Origin: Dyadobacter sp. LHD-138
GTDB taxonomy: Bacteria > Bacteroidota > Bacteroidia > Cytophagales > Spirosomataceae
Length of the DNA stretch: 64,000 nucleotides
Direction: 5' to 3'
NCBI RefSeq assembly: GCF_030929615.1
Contig: NZ_JAVFVU010000007.1
Coordinates: 124,001-188,000, forward strand
Part shown: in pieces, positions 54,987 through 64,000 of the stretch
How the letters are laid out: each line of letters starts with the position of its first letter
How positions within the stretch are numbered: position 1 is the first letter of the stretch
The notes under the pieces: model-generated
Told to the model about the DNA's origin: nothing
Database searches by the model: none
What the model saw: only the letters and a program-made list of their open reading frames with translations
Made by a program: the position numbers and the translations under genes

Positions 54987-57122
54987 TTATGCGTTTTTGT
55001 TCTCTGGTTTTGGAAGTAATACTTTGCGTGACAACCGGTATTTACCTGTTTTTTTGTCAACTTCAACCAATTTTACCTGAACTTCCTCTCCCACTTCGAG
55101 AACACCATCCATATTTTCAATACGCTCCCACTTAATCTCCGAAATATGAAGCAATCCGTCTTTTCCTGGCAGGAATTCAACGAACGCGCCAAACGGCATG
55201 ATAGACTTCACCTTACCTGAATAAACCTCGCCTATTTCAGGAACAAGAATGATTCCGCGAATTCTGGCAACCGCTTTATCCATGGAAGTCTTGTCTGCCG
55301 AAAATATACTTACAAATCCTGCACCATCTTTTTCTTCAATAGAAACAGTAGCACCGGATTCTTTCTGAATATCCTGAACAACTTTACCACCTGGCCCGAT
55401 TACCGCACCAATCATCTCACGGTCAATTTTGATAATGACAGCGCGCGGTGTATGCGGTTTCAGTTCAGCACGTGATTCTGTAATCGTTTTGTTCATTTCG
55501 CCAAGAATGTGCAGACGGCCGGCTTTTGCCTGTAATAACGCTTCTGACAATACTTCAAACGAAAGACCATTTACTTTAATATCCATCTGGCAGGCCGTGA
55601 TACCTTTTTCAGTACCAGTCACCTTGAAATCCATGTCACCCAGGTGATCTTCATCCCCAAGGATATCTGAAAGCACAGCGTATTGGCCTGTTTTTTCATC
55701 CGAGATCAATCCCATGGCAATTCCTGACACAGGCGCCTTGATTTTCAACCCTGAGTCCATAAGCGCCAAAGAACCGGCACAAACCGTTGCCATAGATGAC
55801 GAACCATTTGATTCAAGGATATCAGACACGATGCGGATGGTGTATGGATTATCTTCAACCGCAGGCAATACTTTTTTCAAAGCACGCAAAGCAAGGTTTC
55901 CGTGACCTACTTCACGACGCCCTGGTCCGCGGTTTGGTTTTACTTCACCTGTGGAGAAGCCCGGGAAGTTATAGTGAAGCAAGAACTTGCTGTAACCATA
56001 TTTCAAAGGCGTATCAATGATTTGCTCATCGTTTTTCGTACCCAATGTCACCGTGGTTAATGACTGTGTTTCCCCGCGGGTAAACAAGGCAGAACCGTGT
56101 GCATTTGGCAAGAAGTCAATTTCTGACGCGATAGGACGAACTTCATCCAGTGCACGACCGTCAAGACGTTTTCTTTCGTCAAGTACCAAACGACGTGATG
56201 CATCGTATTCCAGGTCGTGGAAATATCTTTTTACCAGACCAAGATTAATTTCTTCTTCTTCACCGATTGTTTCCAAAAATTCCGCCAAAACAGCTTTTGC
56301 AGCTTCTTTACGAACGTTTTTGTTTTTAGAACCCAATTGGGCAACGGCATAAACCTTATCATAGCAGAACGTACGAACGCGTGCTTCAAGCGCCTCATCC
56401 TGTACATCTCCTACGTATTCTCTTTTTACCGTATTCCCAACAGTCGTTTCGAATTCCTGAATCGCAAGACACTGTTGTTTGATCACTTCATGCGCAAATT
56501 TCAGGGCTTCGATCACGTCTTCTTCCGAAACTTCGTCCATTTCACCTTCTACCATGGTGATATCCTGGTAAGTAGCACCTACCATAAGCTCCAAAGTAGC
56601 ATTCTCAAGCGCAGATGCGCCTGGGTTAATGACCAGTTGTCCGTCAATTTTCGCCACACGAACCTCAGAAACAGGTCCGCCGAAAGGAATATCAGAAGCA
56701 GCCAGCGCAGCCGAAGCAGCCAATGCAGCCAATGCATCTGGCAAAGCCTCCGCATCCGCTGAGATCAACATCAGGTTAACCTGAATTTCTGCGTGGTAAT
56801 CATCCGGGAAAAGAGGACGAAGAACGCGGTCAACCAAGCGGCTAACCAATACTTCATGGTCAGAAAGTTTACCTTCACGACGCATAAAACTACCCGGAAT
56901 TCTACCTGCCGAAGCAAATTTCTCCTGATAATCCACTGAAAGAGGCAAGAAATCGATCCCCTCTCTAATATCTTTATTGGCAACAACAGTAGCTAAAAGC
57001 ATGGTATTACCCATACGTACCACAACTGATCCATCTGCCTGTTTTGCTAATTTTCCTGTTTCGATTGTAATTTCTCTACCATCAGGCAATGGTATCGTCT
57101 TGGTCACTATGTTAAATAGCAT
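54987..57122 (-). CDS. pnp: Polynucleotide phosphorylase
   Basis: The 711-residue enzyme degrades RNA phosphorolytically and is part of the mRNA decay machinery. Two RNase-PH-like cores are visible (about 1-230 and 310-540; [32 protein letters not shown]), then a KH domain (about 550-610, [20 protein letters not shown]) and an S1 domain (about 620-690, [21 protein letters not shown]). The order rpsO-pnp is the common bacterial arrangement. A hairpin lies between the two genes. Confidence 0.97.
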   Translation of the reverse strand: MLFNIVTKTIPLPDGREITIETGKLAKQADGSVVVRMGNTMLLATVVANKDIREGIDFLPLSVDYQEKFASAGRIPGSFMRREGKLSDHEVLVSRLVDRVLRPLFPDDYHAEIQVNLMLISADAEALPDALAALAASAALAASDIPFGGPVSEVRVAKIDGQLVINPGASALENATLELMVGATYQDITMVEGEMDEVSEEDVIEALKFAHEVIKQQCLAIQEFETTVGNTVKREYVGDVQDEALEARVRTFCYDKVYAVAQLGSKNKNVRKEAAKAVLAEFLETIGEEEEINLGLVKRYFHDLEYDASRRLVLDERKRLDGRALDEVRPIASEIDFLPNAHGSALFTRGETQSLTTVTLGTKNDEQIIDTPLKYGYSKFLLHYNFPGFSTGEVKPNRGPGRREVGHGNLALRALKKVLPAVEDNPYTIRIVSDILESNGSSSMATVCAGSLALMDSGLKIKAPVSGIAMGLISDEKTGQYAVLSDILGDEDHLGDMDFKVTGTEKGITACQMDIKVNGLSFEVLSEALLQAKAGRLHILGEMNKTITESRAELKPHTPRAVIIKIDREMIGAVIGPGGKVVQDIQKESGATVSIEEKDGAGFVSIFSADKTSMDKAVARIRGIILVPEIGEVYSGKVKSIMPFGAFVEFLPGKDGLLHISEIKWERIENMDGVLEVGEEVQVKLVEVDKKTGKYRLSRKVLLPKPENKNA

Positions 57123-57200
57123 AGAATATGTAATGTTTGGGTAGCTGTGAAAACGTCACCAGAACGTTTCCTGTATAATTTTCTGATTAAATTCCGCAAA

Positions 57201-57239
57201 AAATCAGGGAACTTACTGTAAAGGCAAGTTCCCTGATTT
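57201..57239 (-). terminator. Attenuating hairpin between rpsO and pnp
   Basis: A perfect 14-bp stem (57201-57214 and 57226-57239) with an 11-nt loop sits 7 bp after the rpsO stop. It probably ends or attenuates rpsO transcription before pnp, and may also be a processing site in a shared transcript. Confidence 0.75.
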
Positions 57240-57245
57240 AGTAAA

Positions 57246-57521
57246 TTACTTACGAATGTTCAATTCCGCGATAATCGCACGGTAACGAGCGATGTCGTTT
57301 TTGTAAAGATAATCCAATAATCTTCTGCGCTTACCTACCATTTTAAGTAGACCCAGACGAGTATCGTTGTCTTTTTTGTGCGTTTTCAAGTGTTCGTTCA
57401 AATAATTGATACGATACGTAAATAAAGCAATTTGTGACTCGGCAGATCCAGTATCACCGCCTTCTTTTTTAAAACCTTTGGTCTCGAAGATCTCTCTCTT
57501 CTTTTCCGTAGTTAAATACAT
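57246..57521 (-). CDS. rpsO: 30S ribosomal protein S15
   Basis: The 91-residue protein matches S15: [39 protein letters not shown] and [18 protein letters not shown]15 binds 16S rRNA early in 30S assembly and often represses its own mRNA. The leader carries an 8-bp hairpin (57556-57574). Confidence 0.98.
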   Translation of the reverse strand: MYLTTEKKREIFETKGFKKEGGDTGSAESQIALFTYRINYLNEHLKTHKKDNDTRLGLLKMVGKRRRLLDYLYKNDIARYRAIIAELNIRK

Positions 57522-57555
57522 GATTGTAACAACAGATTAAATAAATGAATATAAA

Positions 57556-57574
57556 TTACAGCACTATGCTGTAA
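57556..57574 (-). promoter_or_regulatory. Leader hairpin and promoter of rpsO
   Basis: TTACAGCA-CTA-TGCTGTAA forms a perfect 8-bp stem with a 3-nt loop, 35 bp upstream of the rpsO start. TAATTTTG on the minus strand at 57592-57585 fits the -7 element, so the hairpin would be at the start of the mRNA. It could be the S15 autoregulation site. Confidence 0.5.
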
Positions 57575-57627
57575 AACAAGGACGCAAAATTAAGAATTAT
57601 TCCTGATATAACGAAAATATAATTTTA

Positions 57628-59130
57628 CTATGAATTGATAAGCCGCGTTTTTCCAAATCTACTTGCCAAAAAAGATTTAATTCTTTTGATACGCATCTGA
57701 TAAACGTCCTTATCAAAAAGACGCGAGTCGCTGCGGGCACGCTCTATGAAATAAACCCCGGCTATAAATAAAACCGTATTGGCCATCCAAGCCCCCACGG
57801 GCACACTCAACAACCCCTCCTTCACCCACTTATCCCCCTGATTGATCAGGACGTAGAGCAGGATAAAAAACAACACGGACACGAGAACGGGCACCCCAAA
57901 CCCTCCCTTTTTAATAATAGCGCCCAGCGGGGCACCGATCAAAAACATGATCAGACAGGATAACGCATTGGTATATTTATGATGTTTTTCCAGTTCATAT
58001 TTACTGGCATCCTTTAATTTCGCCTGAAGGTAATCCTGATTGGATTTTACATAACTCTGCATACTGGCCGCCGAACTTTTGGCAGTTGTCAGGATTTCTT
58101 TCTTTAAACTGTCAGTCACCGGACGGGTCAGTAGGGAGTCGATCCATTTCCCGGGTTTGAGTGTTTTATCAGTTCCCTGTTTGTAATTATAAGAGAAATA
58201 CTGCTGACTGTTCGGTAAAAGATTCTTCTTTGTTTCATTATAAGAAGTCTTGATCGAATCAGCCGTGTGGTTCAAATCATCAATATTTTTCATAAACTCA
58301 TGGTACTTGAACTGCCCTTCATCCGTACGCCTCATGCCAAATGACGACAAACTCTCCACAAGTTTAAAATGATCAAACGCATTTCTTGTAAACTTCGAAC
58401 TTACCGGCTTGGCCGCTCCCGACGCCATCGGTGAAATATAGGCCGGTGTTCCGCCTCCCGCGTCATTTTCCTCCGTATACATCGTGCCACTATACAATTC
58501 GATAACCAGATTGGAGTTTTCGTTGATGGTATACATCTTACCTGAATCTGCCAGAATGATCTGCGTATTTCCGCGCTCGTACGAACGGTTATCGTGTTTG
58601 TAAATAACCATTCCCTTCATCGACTGTGCATCGGCCATTTTTTTATCGACCTTAATGCTGTACCCCGGAAGATCATTATAGAATATCCCCTCTTTGATTT
58701 TAAGCGTGGCCTTGGTCGTTTTGATGTCATAGAGTAAACTATAACCCTTTAAATTCGCCCAGGGCGAGACCCGGTCATTAAAATAGAAGGAAAAAATACT
58801 GACCAGCACTGCCACAATAAACAACGGTGCCATGGCCCGCACCACAGAGATACCGGCGCTTTTGATCGCCGTGAGCTCAAAGAACTCGCCAAGATTCCCG
58901 AAAGCCATCAGTGAAGACAGCAGCATGGCCAGCGGAAGCGCAGTGGGGACTGTAATGAGACTGAAGAAAAAGAACAGCCGTGCGTAATCCCACAGCCCCA
59001 GATCTTTCGACACAAAATCATCAATATAAAAAATCATGATTTTCATTAAAAATATGAAAACCACTACCGACATCGTAACTATAAATGGCCCCCAAAAGGA
59101 CATTAGTATAAGCTTATCCAGCTTTTTCAT
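57628..59130 (-). CDS. LptF/LptG-family permease
   Basis: The 500-residue inner-membrane protein has three N-terminal and three C-terminal membrane helices enclosing a periplasmic beta-jellyroll region, the layout of the YjgP/YjgQ family that pulls LPS out of the membrane with LptB. Conserved pieces are VPTALPLAMLLSSLMAFGNLGE and the C-terminal LIGAPLGAIIKKGGFGVPVLVSV. A roughly 100-residue insertion rich in Lys, Ser and Asp (about 270-370) is longer than in enterobacterial proteins. The ATG at 59130 is used because the frame's first codon is TTG. The upstream stop TGA overlaps it by one base. Confidence 0.9.
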   Translation of the reverse strand: MKKLDKLILMSFWGPFIVTMSVVVFIFLMKIMIFYIDDFVSKDLGLWDYARLFFFFSLITVPTALPLAMLLSSLMAFGNLGEFFELTAIKSAGISVVRAMAPLFIVAVLVSIFSFYFNDRVSPWANLKGYSLLYDIKTTKATLKIKEGIFYNDLPGYSIKVDKKMADAQSMKGMVIYKHDNRSYERGNTQIILADSGKMYTINENSNLVIELYSGTMYTEENDAGGGTPAYISPMASGAAKPVSSKFTRNAFDHFKLVESLSSFGMRRTDEGQFKYHEFMKNIDDLNHTADSIKTSYNETKKNLLPNSQQYFSYNYKQGTDKTLKPGKWIDSLLTRPVTDSLKKEILTTAKSSAASMQSYVKSNQDYLQAKLKDASKYELEKHHKYTNALSCLIMFLIGAPLGAIIKKGGFGVPVLVSVLFFILLYVLINQGDKWVKEGLLSVPVGAWMANTVLFIAGVYFIERARSDSRLFDKDVYQMRIKRIKSFLASRFGKTRLINS

Positions 59131-59549
59131 CAACTCCCGACAATTTCTTTAAGATTATCCATAAACCCATTCCAAAGCGAAATTAGTTCAGCTTCATCCT
59201 TATTTGATGAATAATCGACCACGCGTAAAAACGTTGTTTGTGTCAATTCACTGACTTCCAGCTTTATTTCCAGATGATTATTATCCAGGTCATCTTCACT
59301 GGTATTCTCAAATTCAAATTTGACAGCCTTATTTATCCTTAATCCTGTTTGTTTGGCCACATGGCTGTCACCATCCCATTGAAAATCGAATCGCTGATTG
59401 GGTAAAACGGTTACCTTTTCTGCAAACCATTGTTCCAGGCCTGAGGGCGTGGAGATATATGGAAATAAAACTTTTGGCGACGATCGTAATTCAAATTCAG
59501 TAATAAACTTAAATTTTTCCATTGTTACTGGGGTTATGGGTTTCTCCAT
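59130..59549 (-). CDS. START-like (AHSA1-type) domain protein
   Basis: The 139-residue protein (130 residues if the ATG at 59522 is used) has the beta-alpha-beta START/Bet v1-like fold found across Bacteroidota: FITEFELRSSPKVLFPYISTPSGLEQWF, then VLPNQRFDFQWDG and a long C-terminal helix (LISLWNGFMDNLKEIVGS). The ligand is unknown. The gene is translationally coupled to the LptF/G gene (TGATG overlap), hinting at a lipid-related role; this is inference. Confidence 0.85.
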   Translation of the reverse strand: MEKPITPVTMEKFKFITEFELRSSPKVLFPYISTPSGLEQWFAEKVTVLPNQRFDFQWDGDSHVAKQTGLRINKAVKFEFENTSEDDLDNNHLEIKLEVSELTQTTFLRVVDYSSNKDEAELISLWNGFMDNLKEIVGS

Positions 59550-59673
59550 TGCGAAATTGTTAACCTGCTGATCTTAAAAGTTGTAATATAGCACAAATCA
59601 CTAATAAAAATCAGAAACCTGATTTTCTGATTTTTTGTAATTTAGTTTTTTTCAATGAATTTTCCAAAAACAC

Positions 59674-59704
59674 TTGCATTCTAAATTCCTTTAATATACT
59701 TTTG
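59674..59704 (+). promoter_or_regulatory. Promoter of tRNA-Met
   Basis: TTG at 59674-59676, a 20-nt spacer and TACTTTTG at 59697-59704 match the Bacteroidota -33/-7 pattern exactly, 18 bp upstream of the tRNA. Confidence 0.8.
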
Positions 59705-59721
59705 CACCACGATAACGGTAC

Positions 59722-59795
59722 GGCGGGGTAGCTCAGATGGTTAGAGCGTAGGATTCATAACCCTAAGGTCGGCAGTTCGATTCTGCTCCCCGCTA
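59722..59795 (+). tRNA. tRNA-Met (anticodon CAT)
   Basis: This is a 74-nt cloverleaf. The acceptor stem GGCGGGG pairs with CCCCGCT (first pair G-U), with discriminator A59795, the D-arm begins GCTCAGATGGTTAGAGC, and the anticodon CAT is at 59756-59758 in GGATTCATAACCC. The T-loop is TTCGATT, and no CCA is encoded. A CAT anticodon could also be tRNA-Ile with lysidine. The sequence style resembles elongator Met rather than initiator Met, since the first pair is not a mismatch of the initiator type. Confidence 0.93.
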
Positions 59796-59797
59796 CG

Positions 59798-59827
59798 AAA
59801 AAAGGCATCCAAATGGATGCCTTTTTT
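59798..59827 (+). terminator. Terminator after tRNA-Met
   Basis: A perfect 13-bp stem (59798-59810 and 59815-59827) with a 4-nt loop and T6 end starts 3 bp after the tRNA. Confidence 0.9.
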
Positions 59828-59955
59828 GCTTAATTCTTTTTAGTGTTCGATGGGTGGACAAGAAAATCGGAATCAAATCAATAACTTGTGGAGTGCATAG
59901 GATTTTTCCAGAACTGCCCGGAGTTTATAGGATATATTAAAACGTAACGAGACCC

Positions 59956-60261
59956 ATGGAACCGCATTGCAAACCCAGCCAACCAACTTGTCCTGCCGAA
60001 GATTTACTCAAAATCATGTCAGGCAAATGGCGTCCGCAGATTTTCAGACTGGCAATCGAGGGCCCTTTGCGCTTTAGCAGCTTGCTCAAAACCCTTGAAA
60101 ATTCAAACAAGCAAAGCATAGCCCTGGCTCTAAAGGAATTAGAGCACGAGGGCTTGCTGGAAAAGCATGTGATCAAACTCAAACCTTTACATATTGCGTA
60201 TAATTTGTCTGAGAAAGGGAAAACACTGATTGCTGTTTTCCGGCAACTGGAAGGTATTTAG
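59956..60261 (+). CDS. HxlR-family winged-helix regulator
   Basis: The 101-residue protein has the HxlR (MarR-like) winged-helix fold: ILxxMSGKWRPQIFRLAIEGPLRFSSLLK, LKELEHEGLLEKHV and the conserved LSEKGKTLIAVFRQLE. Two cysteines (C5 and C12) precede the helix core, and several family members (HypR, QorR) sense electrophiles or disulfide stress through N-terminal cysteines. It is convergent with a thioredoxin-fold DsbA-like gene 31 bp away, a suggestive redox neighbourhood. The promoter is not clear. Confidence 0.9.
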   Translation: MEPHCKPSQPTCPAEDLLKIMSGKWRPQIFRLAIEGPLRFSSLLKTLENSNKQSIALALKELEHEGLLEKHVIKLKPLHIAYNLSEKGKTLIAVFRQLEGI

Positions 60262-60292
60262 CACTTTGGAACCGCCTGGCAAAACGCCGGTC

Positions 60293-61213
60293 TCAAAATT
60301 CAACATGATAAAGCGGACCATTTTTTGATTGCGATTCCGCTAATTCCCCTGATTCAACCAATGTTCTCAAAAGAATAAGCGCCTCAACTCTCGTATTTCC
60401 ACTTAACTCAGCAAATTCTCTTACAGTCTGCGTTGGATATTCCGCAAACAGCCCGTCAACGGACCTGTCGTACTCTTTTTTTACGGTTCCCACACCCAAC
60501 GCCATCACAGCGTCTTCATAAACCCGGTAAGGCTGCGATCCCCGAATGATGGTTTGACGCTGATTGCTACCGACGAAAATCATGGTAGGAAATCCACGCA
60601 CACCAAGCTGCGCAGCCAATTGAAGATCTTTTTGAAAAGATTCCCTGGCCCGCCCTGTGTAATCTAATTTCAGCTTTTGCTCGTCCAGACCAGCGTACAC
60701 GGCTGCGGCTGCAAGGTGTTCCCAGCGTGTAATATTCTTCTTTTCCAAAAACAGAAATTCCCGCATTTTTCTCAGGAAAACCACGGCTTTCTTCGGATCC
60801 TGAAACTGCGCTGCCTTGACGGCGATGGAAGGTGGATAGGAAGAATCCAGTGGATCTTCCAGCCAGATATCCCCGTCGATCGGCATGTCGTAATGCTGGC
60901 TGACCTCATCCCAATGATGCGCTACATCGCTTGGTTTGCTGATTCCGCCGCTGTTATAACTCCAGTCCGGCAACAATCCGCCCATGCGGATATCGAACTC
61001 GATCGCATGACCATATTCCAGTTCCAGTTGACGGAGTTGCGGCTCTATTCCCCAGCAGGACGAACAAATAGGATCAGTGAAGTAAATGATCTTTACCTTA
61101 TCGGCAACCTCCTGGGGCGCATGTGCGGCTAACGTATTACTGGCGCCCGGAAGCTCGCATAACCCGGTTTCCGGATCACATAAAAGTGGGTTGATGTTAT
61201 TTTCCATATTCAT
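60293..61213 (-). CDS. DsbA/FrnE-like thioredoxin-fold protein with C-terminal winged-helix-like tail
   Basis: The 306-residue protein has no clear signal peptide. A thioredoxin-like domain (about 38-245) holds the active-site C50-S-S-C53-W and a cis-Pro loop (VRGFPTMIF) and resembles the DsbA family (FrnE or the ClpXP adaptor SpxH/YjbH). The last 45 or so residues (TVREFAELSGNTRVEALILLRTL) look like a winged-helix domain, an unusual addition. Two further cysteines (C12, C19) lie near the N-terminus. It may handle thiol oxidation in the cytoplasm, in line with its convergent HxlR neighbour. Start at 61213 or Met3 (61207). Confidence 0.82.
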   Translation of the reverse strand: MNMENNINPLLCDPETGLCELPGASNTLAAHAPQEVADKVKIIYFTDPICSSCWGIEPQLRQLELEYGHAIEFDIRMGGLLPDWSYNSGGISKPSDVAHHWDEVSQHYDMPIDGDIWLEDPLDSSYPPSIAVKAAQFQDPKKAVVFLRKMREFLFLEKKNITRWEHLAAAAVYAGLDEQKLKLDYTGRARESFQKDLQLAAQLGVRGFPTMIFVGSNQRQTIIRGSQPYRVYEDAVMALGVGTVKKEYDRSVDGLFAEYPTQTVREFAELSGNTRVEALILLRTLVESGELAESQSKNGPLYHVEF

Positions 61214-61455
61214 AAACCTGATGTTACTGTTATCATGCTTTGCGGTATCTTGAAAGAAACTGCTGAACGAAGGTCTGGAATTGGATTTTGCGGATCAATA
61301 GGTCAGTTTTTTGTGACTATTTTTTTGGGCTAAACAACATATTTATAACCACAGCCTGCTTTCTGTGAATTTCCATCCGTTCGAAAGAATTAAATTCACC
61401 AACTTTAAGTTAATAATACTTACCAGCCCAAATACTCAAGTCCTTACACCGTGCT

Positions 61456-63234
61456 ATGAAATTACTATTACAATACTTAAGCCGTTACAAAGGGCTTATC
61501 TTACTCGCACTGCTTCTCGCTTCCATCAACCAGATTTTTTCACTGCTCAACCCCTACATTTTAGGGAATGTGCTGATTGACCCTTACGCAAACAAAGCCA
61601 AACATTTCCGCGATAACGGCCTGGACAATGACTTTTTCCGGGGCATTACCATGGGATTGCTGATGATCATCGGTGCCGCGATGGTTTCCCGTATCGCCAA
61701 GGCTTTCCAGGATTACGTGGTCAATGTGGTCATTCAGAAGTTTGGGGCCGATTTATATACCGATGGATTACGCCATGCCCTACGCCTTCCCTACCAGGAT
61801 TTTGAGGATCAGCGTAGTGGCGAGACATTATCCGTGCTACAAAAAGTACGGGCTGATTGTGAAAAATTCATCACCAATTTTGTCAATGTACTGTTCGCCA
61901 CCATCGTCGGGATTGTCTTCGTAACCATCGTCGCTTTTAAATTAAGTCCGATGCTTCCCGTGATCTACCTCGTCGGATCGGTGGTGCTTGCGTTGCTTAC
62001 CAGCCTGTTAAGTAGAAAAATAAAGGAAGTACAGAAAAACATCGTCAAGGAAACTACGGCACTTGCGGGTTCTACGACCGAATCGCTGCGCAATATCGAG
62101 CTCGTAAAAAGTCTTGGGTTAACCCAGCAGGAAATCCGCCGACTGAATACGACCACGTTTAAAATCCTGAAACTGGAATTAAAGAAAGTGAAAAGCATCC
62201 GTTCCATCAGTTTTATCCAGGGTACTTTCGTGAATTTCTTACAACAATGTATTATGTTCTCCCTGCTGTTTTTCGTATTTCACGATAAGATCACGGTCGG
62301 ACAAATGATGATGATGCAGTTTTATTCCTTCTTCATTTTTACGCCTTTGCAGGAACTGGGCAATATTATCCTGTCCTACCGGGAGGCAGAAGCGTCTTTA
62401 AGCAACCTTGAAAAGTTATTGAACCGCCCTATTGAACGCAAGCCGGAACATCCTGAAAAAATTGATGCCGTGGAAACACTTCGTTTCGAAAAAGTACATT
62501 TCCAGCACCAAACCGCAAAAAGACCTGCACTCGATGGAATTTCATTTGAAGTAAAACGCGGAGAAACCATTGCTTTTGTCGGTCCGTCGGGTTCAGGAAA
62601 AACGACGCTGGTTAAATTGCTGGTCGGGCTATACCACCCGAACACGGGAGGGATATACTACAATGACCACAGTGAAAGCAGCATAGATTTCGATGAATTA
62701 CGCCATCAGATCGGTTTTGTGACGCAGGACACGCAGCTTTTTTCGGGAACGATCAAGGAAAATCTGCTTTTTGTAAATCCTTCGGCCACGGATGAAATGA
62801 TCACCGAAGTATTGAAAAAAGCGGCTTGTTATAATTTGCTGCAAAGGGCAGAAAACGGTATCGACACCGTTATTGGGGAAGGCGGACTTAAATTGTCCGG
62901 TGGCGAACGCCAGCGTTTGTCCATCGCACGCGCATTGTTACGCAATCCGCACCTGATGATTTTTGATGAAGCAACTTCCGCCCTGGATTCGCTGACAGAA
63001 GAGGAAATTTCTAATACCATCCGGAATATTACAAGTCAGCGCCAGCATATCACGGTGATGATCGCCCACCGCCTTTCCACGATTATGTACGCTGACCGCA
63101 TTTACGTACTTGAAAAGGGAAATATTATAGAGACGGGCAGCCACAGCGCGCTGCTTGAAGAAAAAGGGCTTTACTACGCCATGTGGCGGCAACAGATCGG
63201 CGAGCGCAAAGACGTTCATGTTCTGGAAGCATAA
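61456..63234 (+). CDS. ABC transporter, fused permease and ATPase
   Basis: The 592-residue half-transporter combines an N-terminal ABC-type 1 membrane domain (about 15-310, six helices) with a C-terminal nucleotide-binding domain. Walker A is G376-P-S-G-S-G-K-T (GPSGSGKTTLVKLL), the signature LSGGE starts at L480, and Walker B ends in D504-E505 (LMIFDEATSALDS). The H-loop reads IAHRLSTIMYADR. It should homodimerise and export lipids, peptides or drugs; the substrate is unclear, MsbA-like lipid A flipping being one option. It stands alone with a terminator. Confidence 0.94.
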   Translation: MKLLLQYLSRYKGLILLALLLASINQIFSLLNPYILGNVLIDPYANKAKHFRDNGLDNDFFRGITMGLLMIIGAAMVSRIAKAFQDYVVNVVIQKFGADLYTDGLRHALRLPYQDFEDQRSGETLSVLQKVRADCEKFITNFVNVLFATIVGIVFVTIVAFKLSPMLPVIYLVGSVVLALLTSLLSRKIKEVQKNIVKETTALAGSTTESLRNIELVKSLGLTQQEIRRLNTTTFKILKLELKKVKSIRSISFIQGTFVNFLQQCIMFSLLFFVFHDKITVGQMMMMQFYSFFIFTPLQELGNIILSYREAEASLSNLEKLLNRPIERKPEHPEKIDAVETLRFEKVHFQHQTAKRPALDGISFEVKRGETIAFVGPSGSGKTTLVKLLVGLYHPNTGGIYYNDHSESSIDFDELRHQIGFVTQDTQLFSGTIKENLLFVNPSATDEMITEVLKKAACYNLLQRAENGIDTVIGEGGLKLSGGERQRLSIARALLRNPHLMIFDEATSALDSLTEEEISNTIRNITSQRQHITVMIAHRLSTIMYADRIYVLEKGNIIETGSHSALLEEKGLYYAMWRQQIGERKDVHVLEA

Positions 63235-63258
63235 AAACACGACATGCTCATATATTTG

Positions 63259-63302
63259 AAAACCTGAATCGGGCCGGTACAACTGCGCAAGATTCAGGTT
63301 TT
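63259..63302 (+). terminator. Terminator after the ABC transporter
   Basis: A 12-bp perfect stem (63259-63270 and 63291-63302) encloses a 20-nt loop and is followed by T residues, 25 bp after the stop. Confidence 0.85.
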
Positions 63303-63354
63303 TTCTGGTTAAGCGACACGGTAGTTTTGTTTATCAAACATTAAATCTGCTAAA

Positions 63355-64000
63355 ATGAACACGACCTCCCGCAACCTGGATACCATTGACTGGCAAAACG
63401 TTTCTGAGAACATGAACAAAACCGGTTATGCATTACTTTCAGATATGCTCGCACCCGAAGACTGCGATCAGCTTATTAATCAGTACAATGCAACGCAATT
63501 TTACCGAAAAACCATCGTCATGGAGCGATACCGATTTGGCCTGGGTGAGTATAAATACTTTCAATATCCTTTGCCGGAGCTGATCCAGAATATCAGACAA
63601 TCTATTTATCCAAAACTGGCTCCGATCGCCAACAACTGGATGAAGGTGCTGAATATCCCGAAGAAATTCCCCGATACTTTTGCCGCGCTTCAGCAACTTT
63701 GCCACGAAAACGATCAGACCAAACCAACGGTTTTGATTTTGAAATATGGCAAAGGAGGTCACAACACACTGCATCAGGATCTGTATGGTGAAATATTTTT
63801 CCCGATGCAGCTGGTGCTATTTTTAAACGAACCGGAAATCGATTATACCGGCGGAGAATTTGTACTTATGCAGCAAACGCCACGGGCACAGTCAAAAGCC
63901 ATTGTACTGAAACCAAAAAAAGGAGATATACTTTTGTTCACGACCAATTTCCGCCCGGTAAAAGGGAGCAAAGGATATCATCGGGTAAATATGAAACACG
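63355..64000 (+). CDS. 2-oxoglutarate/Fe(II)-dependent oxygenase, 5' part (cut by window end)
   Basis: The 215 residues in view match the 2OG-Fe(II) oxygenase superfamily: N-terminal LLSDMLAPEDCDQLI, then the iron ligands H140 and D142 in LHQDLYG, followed by GGEFVLMQQTP and the distal ligand H209 (GYHRV) at the edge. The usual 2OG-binding Arg is likely R210 or just downstream. The substrate is unknown; such proteins may hydroxylate amino acids, nucleic acid or protein side chains. The start at 63355 is the first ATG of the only open frame. Confidence 0.85.
   Translation, partial: MNTTSRNLDTIDWQNVSENMNKTGYALLSDMLAPEDCDQLINQYNATQFYRKTIVMERYRFGLGEYKYFQYPLPELIQNIRQSIYPKLAPIANNWMKVLNIPKKFPDTFAALQQLCHENDQTKPTVLILKYGKGGHNTLHQDLYGEIFFPMQLVLFLNEPEIDYTGGEFVLMQQTPRAQSKAIVLKPKKGDILLFTTNFRPVKGSKGYHRVNMKH

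Noticed and set aside
59722..59795. tRNA-Ile (lysidine type) reading of the CAT anticodon
   Set aside because: The body matches elongator Met style; identity elements for Ile2 could not be confirmed without an alignment, so Met is kept with a caveat.
1..64000. CRISPR array, prophage, insertion sequence or integrase
   Set aside because: No direct-repeat array with spacers, no transposase, integrase or phage structural frame was seen in the translations.

Overview
The window looks like a chromosomal segment of a Bacteroidota bacterium, most likely a Cytophagales / Spirosomaceae relative such as Dyadobacter; that lineage call is from gene content and protein style, not a search. Supporting signs are two SusC/SusD pairs, a FecI-type sigma / FecR pair, the short primary sigma factor, many TPR and SPOR proteins, and promoters of the Bacteroidota type (TTG, 20-nt spacer, TAnnTTTG).

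Layout. 1-3.5 kb: 3' part of gyrA and a secreted TPR protein, closed by a strong terminator. 3.9-6.8 kb: a response regulator and sensor kinase with a nitrilase-superfamily amidohydrolase between them. 6.9-14.1 kb: a heavy-metal-type RND efflux operon (outer-membrane channel, lipoprotein adaptor, CzcA-like pump) that also carries an MgtE-like transporter and a DUF190 protein. 14.1-15.4 kb: a low-GC island with a broken reading frame followed by a leucine-rich-repeat protein.

15.4-37.6 kb: one long minus-strand locus. It holds SusC2-SusD2, a membrane-anchored DUF1549/DUF1553 cytochrome-like protein, a Tat-exported DUF1501 protein, an ECF sigma factor, its FecR anti-sigma, an STN-containing SusC1 with SusD1, a beta-propeller/c-type-heme protein, a ThuA-like protein and two tandem Tat-exported sugar-isomerase-like TIM barrels. 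No glycoside hydrolase is visible, so it reads as an uptake-plus-periplasmic-redox locus rather than a classical polysaccharide utilization locus. A candidate antisense small RNA lies in the SusC1 leader, and a near-identical 23-nt motif sits at almost the same distance upstream of two genes of the locus.

37.6-39.4 kb is gene-poor: a decayed coding fragment, a 25-bp perfect hairpin, and an XRE-type regulator under a cluster of TTTAC/GTAAA palindromes. 39.4-64 kb is mostly housekeeping: dapD, gap, trmB, folC, a TonB-like protein, an HU-SPOR protein, an outer-membrane barrel with its giant TPR partner, menD, the primary sigma factor, pnp, rpsO, an LptF/G permease, tRNA-Met(CAT), an HxlR regulator, a DsbA-like protein, an ABC exporter, and a 2OG-Fe(II) oxygenase cut by the window end.
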